Shown here piece after piece: positions 53,094 through 61,301 of a DNA stretch of 64,000 nucleotides (position 1 is the first letter of the stretch; each line of letters begins with the position of its first letter). Where the stretch lies: the NCBI GenBank assembly GCA_016795245.1, contig JAEUIA010000015.1, positions 1 to 64,000 on the forward strand, given 5' to 3'. Both the position numbers and the translations under genes were made by a program. The notes beneath the pieces were generated by a model. It saw only the letters and a program-made list of their open reading frames with translations. It did no database searches and had not been told where the DNA came from. This stretch comes from Planctomycetota bacterium (GTDB lineage: Bacteria; Planctomycetota; UBA1135; GCA-002686595).

Positions 53094-53585
53094 ATGGAAA
53101 CCTGGTCGATCGAACTCGAAAAGGAGTACTTCAAGTTCTCCTCCGCACACTTCCTGATCTTCCCCGATGGAAGTGCCGAACGCTTGCACGGCCACAACTA
53201 CCGTGTCTTCGTCGAGATCGACGCCGAGCTCACGCAGTTCGGGCTGGTGTTGGATTTCAAGATGGCGAAGCCGGTCGTGCGCGAGTTGTGCGACGAACTC
53301 GACGAGCGCTGGCTGATCCCGGGAGAGCACGCCGTGTTGACCCACGGCACGCGACCCGACGGCGTCACCGAAGTGCGCTACCTGGACCGCTACTACGCGG
53401 CTCCGCACGAAGACGTGCTGGTGTTGCCGATCAACAACACGAGCTCCGAGAACCTGGCGACCTGGTTCGGCCGGCAATTGGCCGCGCGCCTCGCGCAGCG
53501 CTTCCCCGATGTGAAGGTCAAGCGCCTGCGCGTCGCGATCGAAGAGACGCTGGGACAGCGCGGCGTGTACACCTTCGAAGGCTGA
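53094..53585 (+). CDS. 6-pyruvoyl-tetrahydropterin synthase-like protein, PTPS-III type
   Basis: 163 residues. The zinc ligands of the PTPS/QueD fold are present (FSSAHFLIF, LHGHNYRVFVE) and the C-terminal IEETLGQRGVY fits. The Cys that normally precedes LHGH by four residues is Ala, and a Glu stands three before (SAERLHGH). That Glu pattern is known for PTPS-III enzymes, which make 6-hydroxymethyl-dihydropterin for folate and can replace FolB. Assignment to folate rather than queuosine is therefore favoured but not proven. No other folate or queuosine gene is adjacent. ATG 53094 gives the family start. Confidence 0.8.
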   Translation: METWSIELEKEYFKFSSAHFLIFPDGSAERLHGHNYRVFVEIDAELTQFGLVLDFKMAKPVVRELCDELDERWLIPGEHAVLTHGTRPDGVTEVRYLDRYYAAPHEDVLVLPINNTSSENLATWFGRQLAARLAQRFPDVKVKRLRVAIEETLGQRGVYTFEG

Positions 53586-53634
53586 GCAGGAGGAGCGCGC
53601 TGCGCGCTCGCCGCGGACCTGGGGCAAAAGCGAC

Positions 53635-53657
53635 GCGGGCCGTCTGGGACGACCCGC
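53635..53657. terminator. Hairpin between convergent PTPS and MORN genes
   Basis: GCGGG-C-CGTC pairs with GACG-A-CCCGC around a TGG loop, with one internal mismatch. It lies 50 bases after the PTPS-like stop and 38 before the convergent gene's stop, the expected place for a shared terminator; a CTCTCTCTG run follows. Confidence 0.5.
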
Positions 53658-53694
53658 GCGCTCTCTCTGATCCATCTCCAGATTCAACGAGACC

Positions 53695-54036
53695 TCAGCG
53701 ATCTCCTCCCACTTCGGACGAGACCTTGTCGCCGGCTCGGTAGTTTCCCGAGCGTTCCGCGTCTACGGTTCCGTCCGCGTTCCAAAAGCGCCATTCACCC
53801 TCCATGCGGCCGGCTTCGTAGCGGCCCTCGGACTGCTTCGTGCCGTTCGAGTACCAGCGCTCTCCCAGGCCGTCGCGGCGGCCCGCGTCGTATTCGATCC
53901 GCGATTCGATCTTGCCCGACGCGAAGTAGGTGGTCTGAGCCCGCGCCTCGCGCTCGGAGTCCGTGCCCTGACCGAAGAGGATGGTCGCGCCCAGGCCGAG
54001 GACACCGATCAACGCGAGCAGGGTAGGGGTTTTCAT
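53695..54036 (-). CDS. Small secreted MORN-type repeat protein
   Basis: 113 residues. A signal peptide or membrane anchor (LLALIGVLGLGATILFG) precedes two or three MORN/YwqK-like repeats (YFASGKIESRIEYDAGRRDG, YSNGTKQSEGRYEAGRMEG and WNADGTVDAERSGNY). These repeats form a beta meander found in YwqK-type antitoxin-like and junction proteins. Function here is unknown. It lies downstream of the HExxH lipoprotein gene on the same strand, 71 bp apart. Confidence 0.75.
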   Translation of the reverse strand: MKTPTLLALIGVLGLGATILFGQGTDSEREARAQTTYFASGKIESRIEYDAGRRDGLGERWYSNGTKQSEGRYEAGRMEGEWRFWNADGTVDAERSGNYRAGDKVSSEVGGDR

Positions 54037-54107
54037 GGCGCCCCGATGGACGCCGCACCCATCCCAGGCTTCCCGAGAAATCCGGCGCGATTCCAGGCAC
54101 CTTGGGG

Positions 54108-55247
54108 TCAGTGCCCGGCGAGGCGCGGTCCGCTGCGGCGCACGGCGTGCTCGATGTCGGAACGGAAGGGTTCCATCGAAGCGATCGCGAGGCCGCGGCC
54201 GGCGGGCCCGGAGACGGCGATGAAGGCCTCGAGTTGGACGATGTCGTCCAGGATCTCGCGCTCGAGGCCGACCGGGCCGAGGTAGTGCGCGACCGTCGAC
54301 GCCAGGAATTCGGGATGCGCGCGCACGATCTCGGCGATCTCGCGCGGCGTGAACGCCTCTTCGATGGCGGCGCGCAGGTCCGCGCGCTCGAGTCCCAACC
54401 CGGCGGCTTCGAGCAGGCGCTCGGCCGGCACTTGCGACAATCCCTCGCGGCGCGCGTTGACGCACAGTTGATGCAGGCCCTCGATGCCGACGCGATCGGC
54501 GATGCGCTGCACGACCAGGAACGCGATGCCGTAGTAGGCCTTCTTCTGGGAAGGCGTGAGATCACTCGACGAGAGTCCGGCTTCCTCGTCGAAGACGCGC
54601 AAGGGATCGACGTCGATGCGCGGTTCGCCTTCGAGGCGCAGGCGCGCGGACCAGCACACGTCGCGTTGATCCGGGCGATCCGTGGAGGGCAGCGCGAGGT
54701 CGATGTCGAGCACGAGGCCACCGGTCGAGAACGCGGCGCTCGCCAGTCGTCCAGCGCTGAGCCGCGCGGCCGCGTCCGGACACAAGAGCGTCGAGATGTA
54801 GTCGCACAGGCCTTCCTCGAGCGTGCCGGGCAAGGTCTCCCAACTCCTGCCGAGCGAGGCGTGCACGAGTTCGTGCGCGAGCGTGCGCTCGATGTTCTCC
54901 GAGCCTTCGCGCAAGTGGATGCGGCGCGCGCTGTGCGCGTAGAACCCGTCGGCGTCGCTGTAGGCGCTGGATTGGAACTCGTAGAGCGCCGGGACGTCCT
55001 GCACCCAGATCTCGATGTCGCGGCGCCTCGAGTCCGGCACGAGCGCGAGGACTCCGGGCAGCAGGCGATCGAAAGCTTGACCGACGCGCTCGGCCGTCAG
55101 CGGGGAGGCGGCGCGCACCACGCCTTCCTGTGCCCGGGTGTGTTCACGCGGCGGGCTGACCATGCAGCCGCCGGCTAGAACTGCGGTCGCCGCGATCGCC
55201 GCCCAACGCAGGGGTGCGATCGGGCCCGCGGGGACGCTTGCCTTCAT
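54108..55247 (-). CDS. HExxH zinc-metalloprotease-like lipoprotein
   Basis: 379 residues. A signal ending in LAGGC suggests a lipoprotein. The active-site helix TLAHELVHA (HExxH, about 122-130) is followed by a second Glu in LEEGLCDY about 21 residues later, giving the gluzincin pattern. The rest of the chain has no family I recognise. It may cleave peptides at the cell surface, but activity is inference from the motif. The gene heads a minus-strand unit with the MORN protein. Confidence 0.72.
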   Translation of the reverse strand: MKASVPAGPIAPLRWAAIAATAVLAGGCMVSPPREHTRAQEGVVRAASPLTAERVGQAFDRLLPGVLALVPDSRRRDIEIWVQDVPALYEFQSSAYSDADGFYAHSARRIHLREGSENIERTLAHELVHASLGRSWETLPGTLEEGLCDYISTLLCPDAAARLSAGRLASAAFSTGGLVLDIDLALPSTDRPDQRDVCWSARLRLEGEPRIDVDPLRVFDEEAGLSSSDLTPSQKKAYYGIAFLVVQRIADRVGIEGLHQLCVNARREGLSQVPAERLLEAAGLGLERADLRAAIEEAFTPREIAEIVRAHPEFLASTVAHYLGPVGLEREILDDIVQLEAFIAVSGPAGRGLAIASMEPFRSDIEHAVRRSGPRLAGH

Positions 55248-55331
55248 CGTCTGGGACCTCGATGAAGACTATCCCGCGATTCCGAATGGGGTCGGAACCG
55301 CGGGATTCGTGCGCGAAGACCTGTCCGACGC

Positions 55332-55934
55332 TCAGTCGCGCGCGTCGAGGGCGGGGATCTGCACCTCGGCGTAGTCGATCAGGGAATCCGGCAACTCGGG
55401 CAGAGCCGCATCACTCAGCGCCGCGGCGTAGCCGGTGTAGGAGGCCTCGACCACGAGCGTCCAGGGCGAAGCGCCCCAAGCCGGCACCACGACCAGGTGG
55501 AATTCGCGCGCAGAGCTCAGCCAGAACGTGCCCGTCTCGTCGCCGTAGGGCAGCGTGAATGCACCCACGAAGGCACCCAGGTAGGGGTCGTAGACCCACA
55601 CGTCGAGGTCCGTCCACGGGTCGTCGACGAACAGTGTGAAGTCGATGCGGCAGGGACCGTTGCCCGAGAACGCGAGTCCGTCCTGCGGATCCGAACCGTC
55701 GTCGGTGGAGAAGCCCTCCACGTAGATCGGGTGGCCAGGCGAGACCGTGCCGAACCAGGGCGCGAGCCACGCGGTGTCGTTCGGCTCGCCTTCCCAGTAG
55801 ATCGGCGGCGGCGGCGGCGCGGGCGGCGGCGCGGGCGGCGGCGCGTGGACGGTGACGGAACCGTGGCAGGCGGCGAGGAGAGCGCTCGCGATCACGACGG
55901 CGCGGGACAGAGGGAGCTTGTGGATGGTGTTCAT
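55332..55934 (-). CDS. Small secreted Pro-rich protein, function unknown
   Basis: 200 residues. Signal peptide with a possible lipobox (ALLAAC), a Pro/Ala-rich linker (about 31-45, PPAPPPAPPPPP), then a beta-sandwich-like domain with EGEPNDTAWLAPW, LDVWVYDPYLG and PWTLVVEASYTGY that resembles bacterial pre-peptidase C-terminal (PPC) domains. Such domains often occur in exported proteins as stability or anchoring modules. It lies 84 bp before the HExxH lipoprotein gene's own 5' end on the opposite side of a short gap, both on the minus strand. Confidence 0.7.
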   Translation of the reverse strand: MNTIHKLPLSRAVVIASALLAACHGSVTVHAPPPAPPPAPPPPPIYWEGEPNDTAWLAPWFGTVSPGHPIYVEGFSTDDGSDPQDGLAFSGNGPCRIDFTLFVDDPWTDLDVWVYDPYLGAFVGAFTLPYGDETGTFWLSSAREFHLVVVPAWGASPWTLVVEASYTGYAAALSDAALPELPDSLIDYAEVQIPALDARD

Positions 55935-56071
55935 CGGGGACCTTCCGGCACTCGGGGTGCAAGGGAACCGAGGGACCACGGCGCAAGGCTCGTGCCCGCC
56001 CCGAACTGGCCTGAGGGCCGATCCGCGCCGGGTCTGTCCTCTGTCAGGGACGCCCGTGCGCCGCGACTGCC

Positions 56072-57070
56072 CTACCCGAGGATCAGGCGCGCGGCTTCGA
56101 AGACGGCGTCGACTTCGAGGTCGCGCATGCAGGGATGGCCCTCGACGTTGCAGTCGCGGCGGCGGCAAGGCGAGCACGGCACGGCGTGCGACACGAGCGC
56201 TTGTCGCACGCGAAACGGCCCGGTGCGCGCGGGATCGGCCGCGCCGAAGAGCGCCACGACGGGTGTATTCACGGCCGCGGCCATGTGCAGCGGACCCGTG
56301 TCGGGGCCGATGAACAAGCGGCTCGAAGCGATCAAGCCGCCGGTCTCTTTCAAGCTGAGTTGCCCGGCGTGCGACACGATGGATTGTGGGTTCACGCCTG
56401 CGCGCGCGCGGATCGCCGCGATCTCGTCGGCTTCGTTGGCGCTGCCCGAGAGGTGTACGGTCGCGCCGAGTTCCCCGACGAGTCGCGCGCACAACGCCGC
56501 CCACTTGTCCGCGTACCAACGGTTGGCGCTCTTCGTGGCGCCGGTGTGCACCACGATGCGCTTCTCCGCGGCGGCCGGAGGGGCGAAAGGTTCCACGGGC
56601 AGGTCGTAGCGCGGTGTCACTGCCGGACAGCCCAGGAAGTCCGCGAACTCCAGGTATTGCGCGACCGTCACGCCCGGACGCGGGTTCGCCGGAATGCGAT
56701 CGGTCGCGAACAGCCACGCGCCTTCCTTGCTGCGCGCGCGGTCGAAGCCCACGCGGTACCGCGCCCCGGTGGCACGCGCGATCAAGGCACTCTTCAAGAT
56801 GCGCTGCAAGTCGATCACGAGGTCGAAGCGGCGCGCGCGCAACTCGCGCCGCAGCGGCATCCAGTTGGCGGAGCGTTTCACGTCCGCGACGAGGAATTCG
56901 TCGACGGCGGGATGTCCCGCCACGAGACCGTGCGCGAGCGGGGCGATGATCCAGGTGATCCGGGCGTGCGGCGCCGCGGCGCGCAGACGGTTCACGAATG
57001 GCAAGCTGTTCACGACGTCGCCGATCGCGCCCAGTTTGACGATTCCAATCCGTTCGGCTTCGAAGCGCAC
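56072..57070 (-). CDS. Glycosyltransferase family 9 (heptosyltransferase-like)
   Basis: 332 residues. The family 9 pattern is clear: KLGAIGDVVNSLPFVNRL at the N-terminus, VIDLQRILKSALIA, VVHTGATKSANRWY (donor-binding turn) and IGPDTGPLHMAAA. The C-terminal Cys cluster CSPCRRRDC and CM is common in heptosyltransferases I/II. It would add a heptose or related sugar to lipopolysaccharide core. No other LPS genes are adjacent. It is the downstream neighbour of the alkyltransferase-like gene (51 bp). Confidence 0.9.
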   Translation of the reverse strand: MRFEAERIGIVKLGAIGDVVNSLPFVNRLRAAAPHARITWIIAPLAHGLVAGHPAVDEFLVADVKRSANWMPLRRELRARRFDLVIDLQRILKSALIARATGARYRVGFDRARSKEGAWLFATDRIPANPRPGVTVAQYLEFADFLGCPAVTPRYDLPVEPFAPPAAAEKRIVVHTGATKSANRWYADKWAALCARLVGELGATVHLSGSANEADEIAAIRARAGVNPQSIVSHAGQLSLKETGGLIASSRLFIGPDTGPLHMAAAVNTPVVALFGAADPARTGPFRVRQALVSHAVPCSPCRRRDCNVEGHPCMRDLEVDAVFEAARLILG

Positions 57071-57121
57071 GTCGCGGGGGAGGGTAGCGTCTCGCGCGCG
57101 CGGGTGCGACGGACGGTGCGC

Positions 57122-57631
57122 TCAACCCCGTGCGACCTTGCGGCGGGAAGGTCCGGCAGTCCGCTTGCGCGCTGCCGGTTCCAGTTGGCGCGCGGTCGGC
57201 GCGTCCTTGGGTACGAAACCGCGCTCGCCGGCGGTGATGTCGGAATCGAAGGCCTCGACGAAGAGCGGATCGAAGGTCTCGAGGCGCGGGTCGGTGAGTT
57301 CGACGAACTGGCAGGTCTTGTAGTTGCCGACGCAGACCGCGCGCACGCGTCGGGCCCAGCGGAAGATCGACTCGCCCTCGCGTGGTCGCGCGCCGTCGCG
57401 CCGCAAGCGATCCAACTGCAGCGCCGCGCGCTCGGGATCGATCGAGAACCCTCCGTGCGCGGTCACGGCGCGTTGCCAGGGCGCCTTGCCCCCGGGCGGA
57501 TAGCTCGTGAGCACGCGCCCCGCCGCGCGCGCGGCGCCGGGTTTGCCGGCCATCAGGGCGATCTCGCCGAAGCTGCGCGTCTGGCCCTTCGGGATCGATT
57601 TCAGTGCGGTGATGTAGACGCTCTCTTCCAT
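57122..57631 (-). CDS. Alkyltransferase-like protein (MGMT fold without catalytic Cys)
   Basis: 169 residues. The N-terminal about 100 residues are the DNA-binding fold of O6-alkylguanine-DNA alkyltransferases (SIPKGQTRSFGEIALMAG, then GRVLTSYP). The catalytic motif PCHRV is replaced by PWQRAV (Trp52), the mark of alkyltransferase-like (ATL) proteins, which flag O6-alkylguanine for nucleotide excision repair instead of accepting the alkyl group. The C-terminal 65 residues are not in the family and are basic at the end (RKRTAGPSRRKVARG). ATG 57631 is preferred; upstream in-frame codons lack similarity. It is divergent from miaB. Confidence 0.85.
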   Translation of the reverse strand: MEESVYITALKSIPKGQTRSFGEIALMAGKPGAARAAGRVLTSYPPGGKAPWQRAVTAHGGFSIDPERAALQLDRLRRDGARPREGESIFRWARRVRAVCVGNYKTCQFVELTDPRLETFDPLFVEAFDSDITAGERGFVPKDAPTARQLEPAARKRTAGPSRRKVARG

Positions 57632-57814
57632 GGTTCCTCCCGTGGAGACTCTTCCAGCCGATGTCCCGCGCACACGTGGTTCTCTCCGCGCGCGACCTGT
57701 GCCATTCCAGACGGCCGTGCCGCGCGGGGGTTGCGGAAGAATTCGCCGAGCGTTCCCAAACCCTTGTCCGCACGGCACAATCGCACGCTCGAATTCGCGC
57801 CAGGCGCTCCGCTC

Positions 57815-59251
57815 ATGTCCCTACGCCGCTTCCAATCCCGCCCCACGCAAGACGCCGCAGTCAGCGCGCCGCGCGTGCACGTGGTCACCTTCGGGTGCCA
57901 GATGAACAAGTACGACTCGCTGCTCGCGGAGGGTCGGTTCAAGCGCCAGGGCTACGTCACGACCGAGAGCATGACCGACGCCGACGTGGTGCTCTTCAAC
58001 ACCTGTTCGGTGCGCGAGCACGCCGAGGAGCGCACGTATTCGTGGCTCGGCGAGCTGAAGCACGCCAAGCAGTCCAACCCTGAGCTCGTGATCGGCGTGA
58101 TGGGCTGCATGGCGCAGCGCGTGGGCGACGAGATCTTCGCGCGCGCCGGGCACGTCGACATCGTGGCCGGCACGCGGCAGTTCGCGAACTTGCCGCGCCT
58201 CGTCGAAGAGGTGCGTGCCAGTCGCGCGCTCGGCCTGCACGACCGTGCTGCGCGCATTCTGGCCTTGGAGATGAACGACGCGGTCGCGGTCGATCGCGCC
58301 GACGAGCCTTACGACGGCGGATTGCACGCGTACCTGACGGTGATGCGCGGTTGTGATCTCAATTGCACGTACTGCATCGTGCCGACGGTGCGCGGGCGCG
58401 TGATGAGCTATCCGATCGATGCGCTAGTGGCCGAGGCCGCGCAGTTCGTCGAAAAGGGCGCGCGCGTGATCACGCTGCTCGGGCAGACCGTGAACAGCTA
58501 CGGTGAGGACTTTGCGGCACCGAATGACGGCGGGCCGCGCGCGCGCGGACGTCAAGGCCGCGCGAGCCTCGCCGACGTGCTCTACCGCCTGCAGGATTTG
58601 CCGGGCCTCGAACGCATCCGCTTGATCACGCTGCATCCGAGCTACGTGACGCAGGCTTTGGCCGAAGCGATCCGCGACTGCGACAAGGTCGATCGCTTCC
58701 TGCCGATTCCCGCGCAGTCGGGCTCCGACGACATGCTGCGCGCGATGAAGCGCGGTTACACGACTGACCTGTACCGCCGCCGCATGGAGATCCTGCGCAC
58801 GGCCGTGCCCGACATCGAGCTCGGCAGCGACTGGATCGTGGGATTCCCGGGTGAAACCGACGCCGATTTCGCCGCCACCGAGCGCTTCCTGGACGAGCAG
58901 GCTTTCGCCGTCAACTACGTCTTCAAATACGATCCGCGCCCGACGACGCACGCGGCCGAGAAGCTCGTCGACGACATCCCGGAGAGCGTGAAAAAAGCGC
59001 GCAACCAACGCCTGTTGCAGCAGTCCGAAGCGATGAGCCTGAAGCGCCACCTCGCACACGTCGGCTCACGCCGGCGCGCGTTCGTCGAGATGCCTTCCGA
59101 TCGCCATCCCGGCATGCTAGTGGCGCGCACCACGCACAACTTGATGCTGACCTTGCCCGGTGACGCGACGCTCGTCGGTCGGATGGTCGATGTGCAGGTC
59201 GAGAGTGCGACGGCCTATTGCCTGTCGGGTACGCTCGCCGCATCCACCTGA
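57815..59251 (+). CDS. miaB: tRNA-2-methylthio-N6-dimethylallyladenosine synthase (MiaB)
   Basis: 478 residues. N-terminal UPF0004 domain with its three cluster Cys: VTFGCQMNKYDS, FNTCSVREHAEERT and MGCMAQR. Radical-SAM domain with VMRGCDLNCTYCIVPTVRG (CxxxCxxC) and LGQTVNSYG, and a C-terminal TRAM domain. It adds a methylthio group at position 37 of tRNAs reading U-starting codons. ATG 57815 is used; the open frame extends far upstream without similarity. The 3' end overlaps the antisense ParD-like open frame. Confidence 0.96.
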   Translation: MSLRRFQSRPTQDAAVSAPRVHVVTFGCQMNKYDSLLAEGRFKRQGYVTTESMTDADVVLFNTCSVREHAEERTYSWLGELKHAKQSNPELVIGVMGCMAQRVGDEIFARAGHVDIVAGTRQFANLPRLVEEVRASRALGLHDRAARILALEMNDAVAVDRADEPYDGGLHAYLTVMRGCDLNCTYCIVPTVRGRVMSYPIDALVAEAAQFVEKGARVITLLGQTVNSYGEDFAAPNDGGPRARGRQGRASLADVLYRLQDLPGLERIRLITLHPSYVTQALAEAIRDCDKVDRFLPIPAQSGSDDMLRAMKRGYTTDLYRRRMEILRTAVPDIELGSDWIVGFPGETDADFAATERFLDEQAFAVNYVFKYDPRPTTHAAEKLVDDIPESVKKARNQRLLQQSEAMSLKRHLAHVGSRRRAFVEMPSDRHPGMLVARTTHNLMLTLPGDATLVGRMVDVQVESATAYCLSGTLAAST

Positions 59252-59611
59252 TTCGATTGCGGTTGAATCGCGTTGACGGGAGATGAGCCCGTCGCGCAAC
59301 TTCCGCATCGTGTCTGATCCGTCGAGCAGGAGACCGGCGCGGACTTCGGCGAGACCCCTGTCGATCAGGCTCTTCACATGTGTCTTCGCGCGTTCGAAGA
59401 GTTCGGGCGGGAGACTCGACTCTTCGCTCACTGTGAGGCCCTCGACGAGCCACTTCTCGATGAGCCGGCGCTGTTCGGCATCCTGCAACAGACACAGTCC
59501 TTCGCGCACGACCTCGCTGGCCGTGCGAAAGCGACCCGAGGCCACCTGGGCTTTGACGAAGTCATCGAGTGCGGGAGGAACGGACACGTTGATTGTCTGA
59601 CGATCACCCAT
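59117..59611 (-). CDS. Orphan ParD-like antitoxin with read-through tail
   Basis: 164 residues in this reading, against about 80-100 for ParD. The ribbon-helix-helix part is convincing (INVSVPPALDDFVKAQVASG, TASEVVREGLCLLQDAEQRR). After about residue 120 the frame runs antisense through the last 135 bases of miaB, and the tail is not ParD-like, so the original stop seems lost. A ParE toxin normally overlaps the 3' end, but here miaB occupies that place. The unit is therefore probably a decayed antitoxin. ATG 59611 (MGDRQTINVS) fits; a start at 59656 adds unrelated residues. Confidence 0.7.
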   Translation of the reverse strand: MGDRQTINVSVPPALDDFVKAQVASGRFRTASEVVREGLCLLQDAEQRRLIEKWLVEGLTVSEESSLPPELFERAKTHVKSLIDRGLAEVRAGLLLDGSDTMRKLRDGLISRQRDSTAIESGGCGERTRQAIGRRTLDLHIDHPTDERRVTGQGQHQVVRGARH

Positions 59612-59750
59612 GACTTCAGCCTCGACTGAAGTCGGATGTGTGTCAAAAGTCGCCACAAGTTGCGCTCGAGCCGCCTCTGGTGGGCCGGGGTGGGGGGCGG
59701 ACCCTACCCTGCGAATAGCGAGCCCAGGCCAAACCCGTCACGATGGGCGC

Positions 59751-60026
59751 ATGCATCCCGACCGCGAGGACACCTTCCTCATCCTCTCGCTGTCGATGTC
59801 GCAGCGCGAATTCGTCGAGATCGAAGCGTCGCGGTCAGGATGCGCGACAACCGGCGAGTATCTGCGGCGTCTGATCCGAGCGGAAGAGGAGCGCGCCTCA
59901 GCGGCAGAACTGGAGCGCAAGCTCATCGTCGGCCTCGAGAGCGGTGACGCGCTCGAAATGACGCCAGCCCACTGGGAGCAGAAGCGGCGCGATCTGGTGG
60001 AGCGCCTCGGCCGGCGGCAACCGTGA
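59751..60026 (+). CDS. Second orphan ParD-like antitoxin
   Basis: 91 residues, a normal ParD length. The N-terminal strand (FLILSLSMSQREFVEIEAS) and helix (TTGEYLRRLIRAEEERASA) form a ribbon-helix-helix domain, and the C-terminal LIVGLESGDALEMTPAHWEQ matches the toxin-neutralising tail of ParD proteins. The expected ParE reading frame does not follow: the next 157 bases contain no recognisable toxin before the YncE-like gene on the other strand. It is divergent from the first ParD-like gene by 139 bp. Both may be solitary antitoxins or remains of two modules. Confidence 0.72.
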   Translation: MHPDREDTFLILSLSMSQREFVEIEASRSGCATTGEYLRRLIRAEEERASAAELERKLIVGLESGDALEMTPAHWEQKRRDLVERLGRRQP

Positions 60027-60183
60027 CGGAGATTGGCTCGGACCTGCGAGTCAGGCGAGACGCGGCTCCGACGGTTCAGATCCAGATTTCCGCCGCAGGC
60101 ATCGTCTGCGCCGTGAGTCCGGACGTCCATGTTCTCGGCTGCTCAAGTCGCTTTCTCGTAGCCCCCACGCTCAAGCGACGGCA

Positions 60184-61245
60184 TCACCAACTGCGACTCG
60201 GAGGTGCTCGTCGAAACGCCCACGCCAGACCATCGGGTCCGCCGGGAGCTGCGATCGTCGTGCGCACGCGGCGCTCCTCGAGGTCGATGACGGCCACGCG
60301 ATCGGCGGCGGCGAGCGAGACGAAGGCGTAGCGCGAGTCGGGATCGATCAAGATGCCGACCGGCACCGGTGAGCCGGGCTCGAACATCGGCGGCAGCGAG
60401 GCTGAAGGAGCGTCGCTGCGCTCGAGCGGGATGCGCGTCGCGACGTTCTTCGTGCGCGCGTCGATCAGCGCGATTTCACCTGTCGCGGCACACGAAACGG
60501 CGACGAGCGATCCGTCGGGCGCGACCGCCAATCGAATCGGCAAGCGCAGATCGTGGATCACCGCGATCACCTTCAAGCTGACCGGGTCGATCACGACCAC
60601 CTTGTTCTCTTCGTTGTCGCCGACCCAGATCTCGCCGTTCGGCGCCACGTCGATGGCTTCGGGGCGCGTGCCCATCTCGACGACGTGCGCGAGCGTGCCT
60701 TGCTCCAGGTCGAGCACGCTGATCGAGCCCGAACCGGCGTTCGAAGTGTAGGCTCGTTTCTTGTCAGGCGACAACGCCAGCATGTGCGACAACTCTGCGC
60801 CAGTCGGGATCGCGCGCGTCACCTTCCCTGAACGCAAGTCGACTTCGAGCACGGCGTTGCTCGTTTCGCTGGTCACGAGCACCGTGCTGCGCCGGTCGAG
60901 GAACGCGATGCCGTGCGGCCGTTCGTGCGGTGCCAGATCGATCAGGCGCTCGCGCCGCTCTTCGACCAAATCAAACACCGACAACGTGTGCCCACGCACC
61001 GTGCCGTCGCCGTAGTTCGCAATCACCGCGTACTGACCGTTGCGCGAGACGCACACCTCGTGCGGGCCGGTTTCGGTCGCGAACACGTGCTTCACGAATC
61101 CGCCGTTGGGCTCGACGACGACTGCTTGCGCCGCGTCCTTCTCCAGCACGATCAAGTAGCTGCCCGGCCACACTTCGGCGACCTTGGGCGCGGAAGCGCA
61201 GCCCGGAAAAAAGAGCAGCGGCGCGAGCAGGATGAGCTTCGACAT
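60184..61245 (-). CDS. YncE-like beta-propeller lipoprotein
   Basis: 353 residues. A lipobox (LLFFPGC) follows a short hydrophobic signal. Blades of a seven-bladed propeller are visible as repeats of the form PHEVCVSRNGQYAVIANYG, LSHMLALSPDKKRAYTSN, IDVAPNGEIWVGDNEENK and GILIDPDSRYAFVSLAA. This is the YncE/surface-layer 40-residue repeat family; ligands are unknown. The ATG at 61245 is chosen for the signal; the open frame continues upstream through the intergenic region. It follows malate dehydrogenase by 56 bp on the same strand. Confidence 0.8.
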   Translation of the reverse strand: MSKLILLAPLLFFPGCASAPKVAEVWPGSYLIVLEKDAAQAVVVEPNGGFVKHVFATETGPHEVCVSRNGQYAVIANYGDGTVRGHTLSVFDLVEERRERLIDLAPHERPHGIAFLDRRSTVLVTSETSNAVLEVDLRSGKVTRAIPTGAELSHMLALSPDKKRAYTSNAGSGSISVLDLEQGTLAHVVEMGTRPEAIDVAPNGEIWVGDNEENKVVVIDPVSLKVIAVIHDLRLPIRLAVAPDGSLVAVSCAATGEIALIDARTKNVATRIPLERSDAPSASLPPMFEPGSPVPVGILIDPDSRYAFVSLAAADRVAVIDLEERRVRTTIAAPGGPDGLAWAFRRAPPSRSW

Positions 61246-61301
61246 GAAGCCCGAGCCTACTCGCGCCGCTGCATCCCAGCGCGTACGAAACGCGCAAGTC
61301 G

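Noticed and set aside
55332-57773. 813-residue minus-strand frame
   Set aside because: It overlaps the glycosyltransferase and alkyltransferase-like genes in other frames; only the last 200 residues carry a signal peptide and a plausible domain.
60023-60331. Possible ParE toxin after the second ParD-like gene
   Set aside because: The 102-residue frame runs into the antisense of the YncE-like gene and shows no ParE features.
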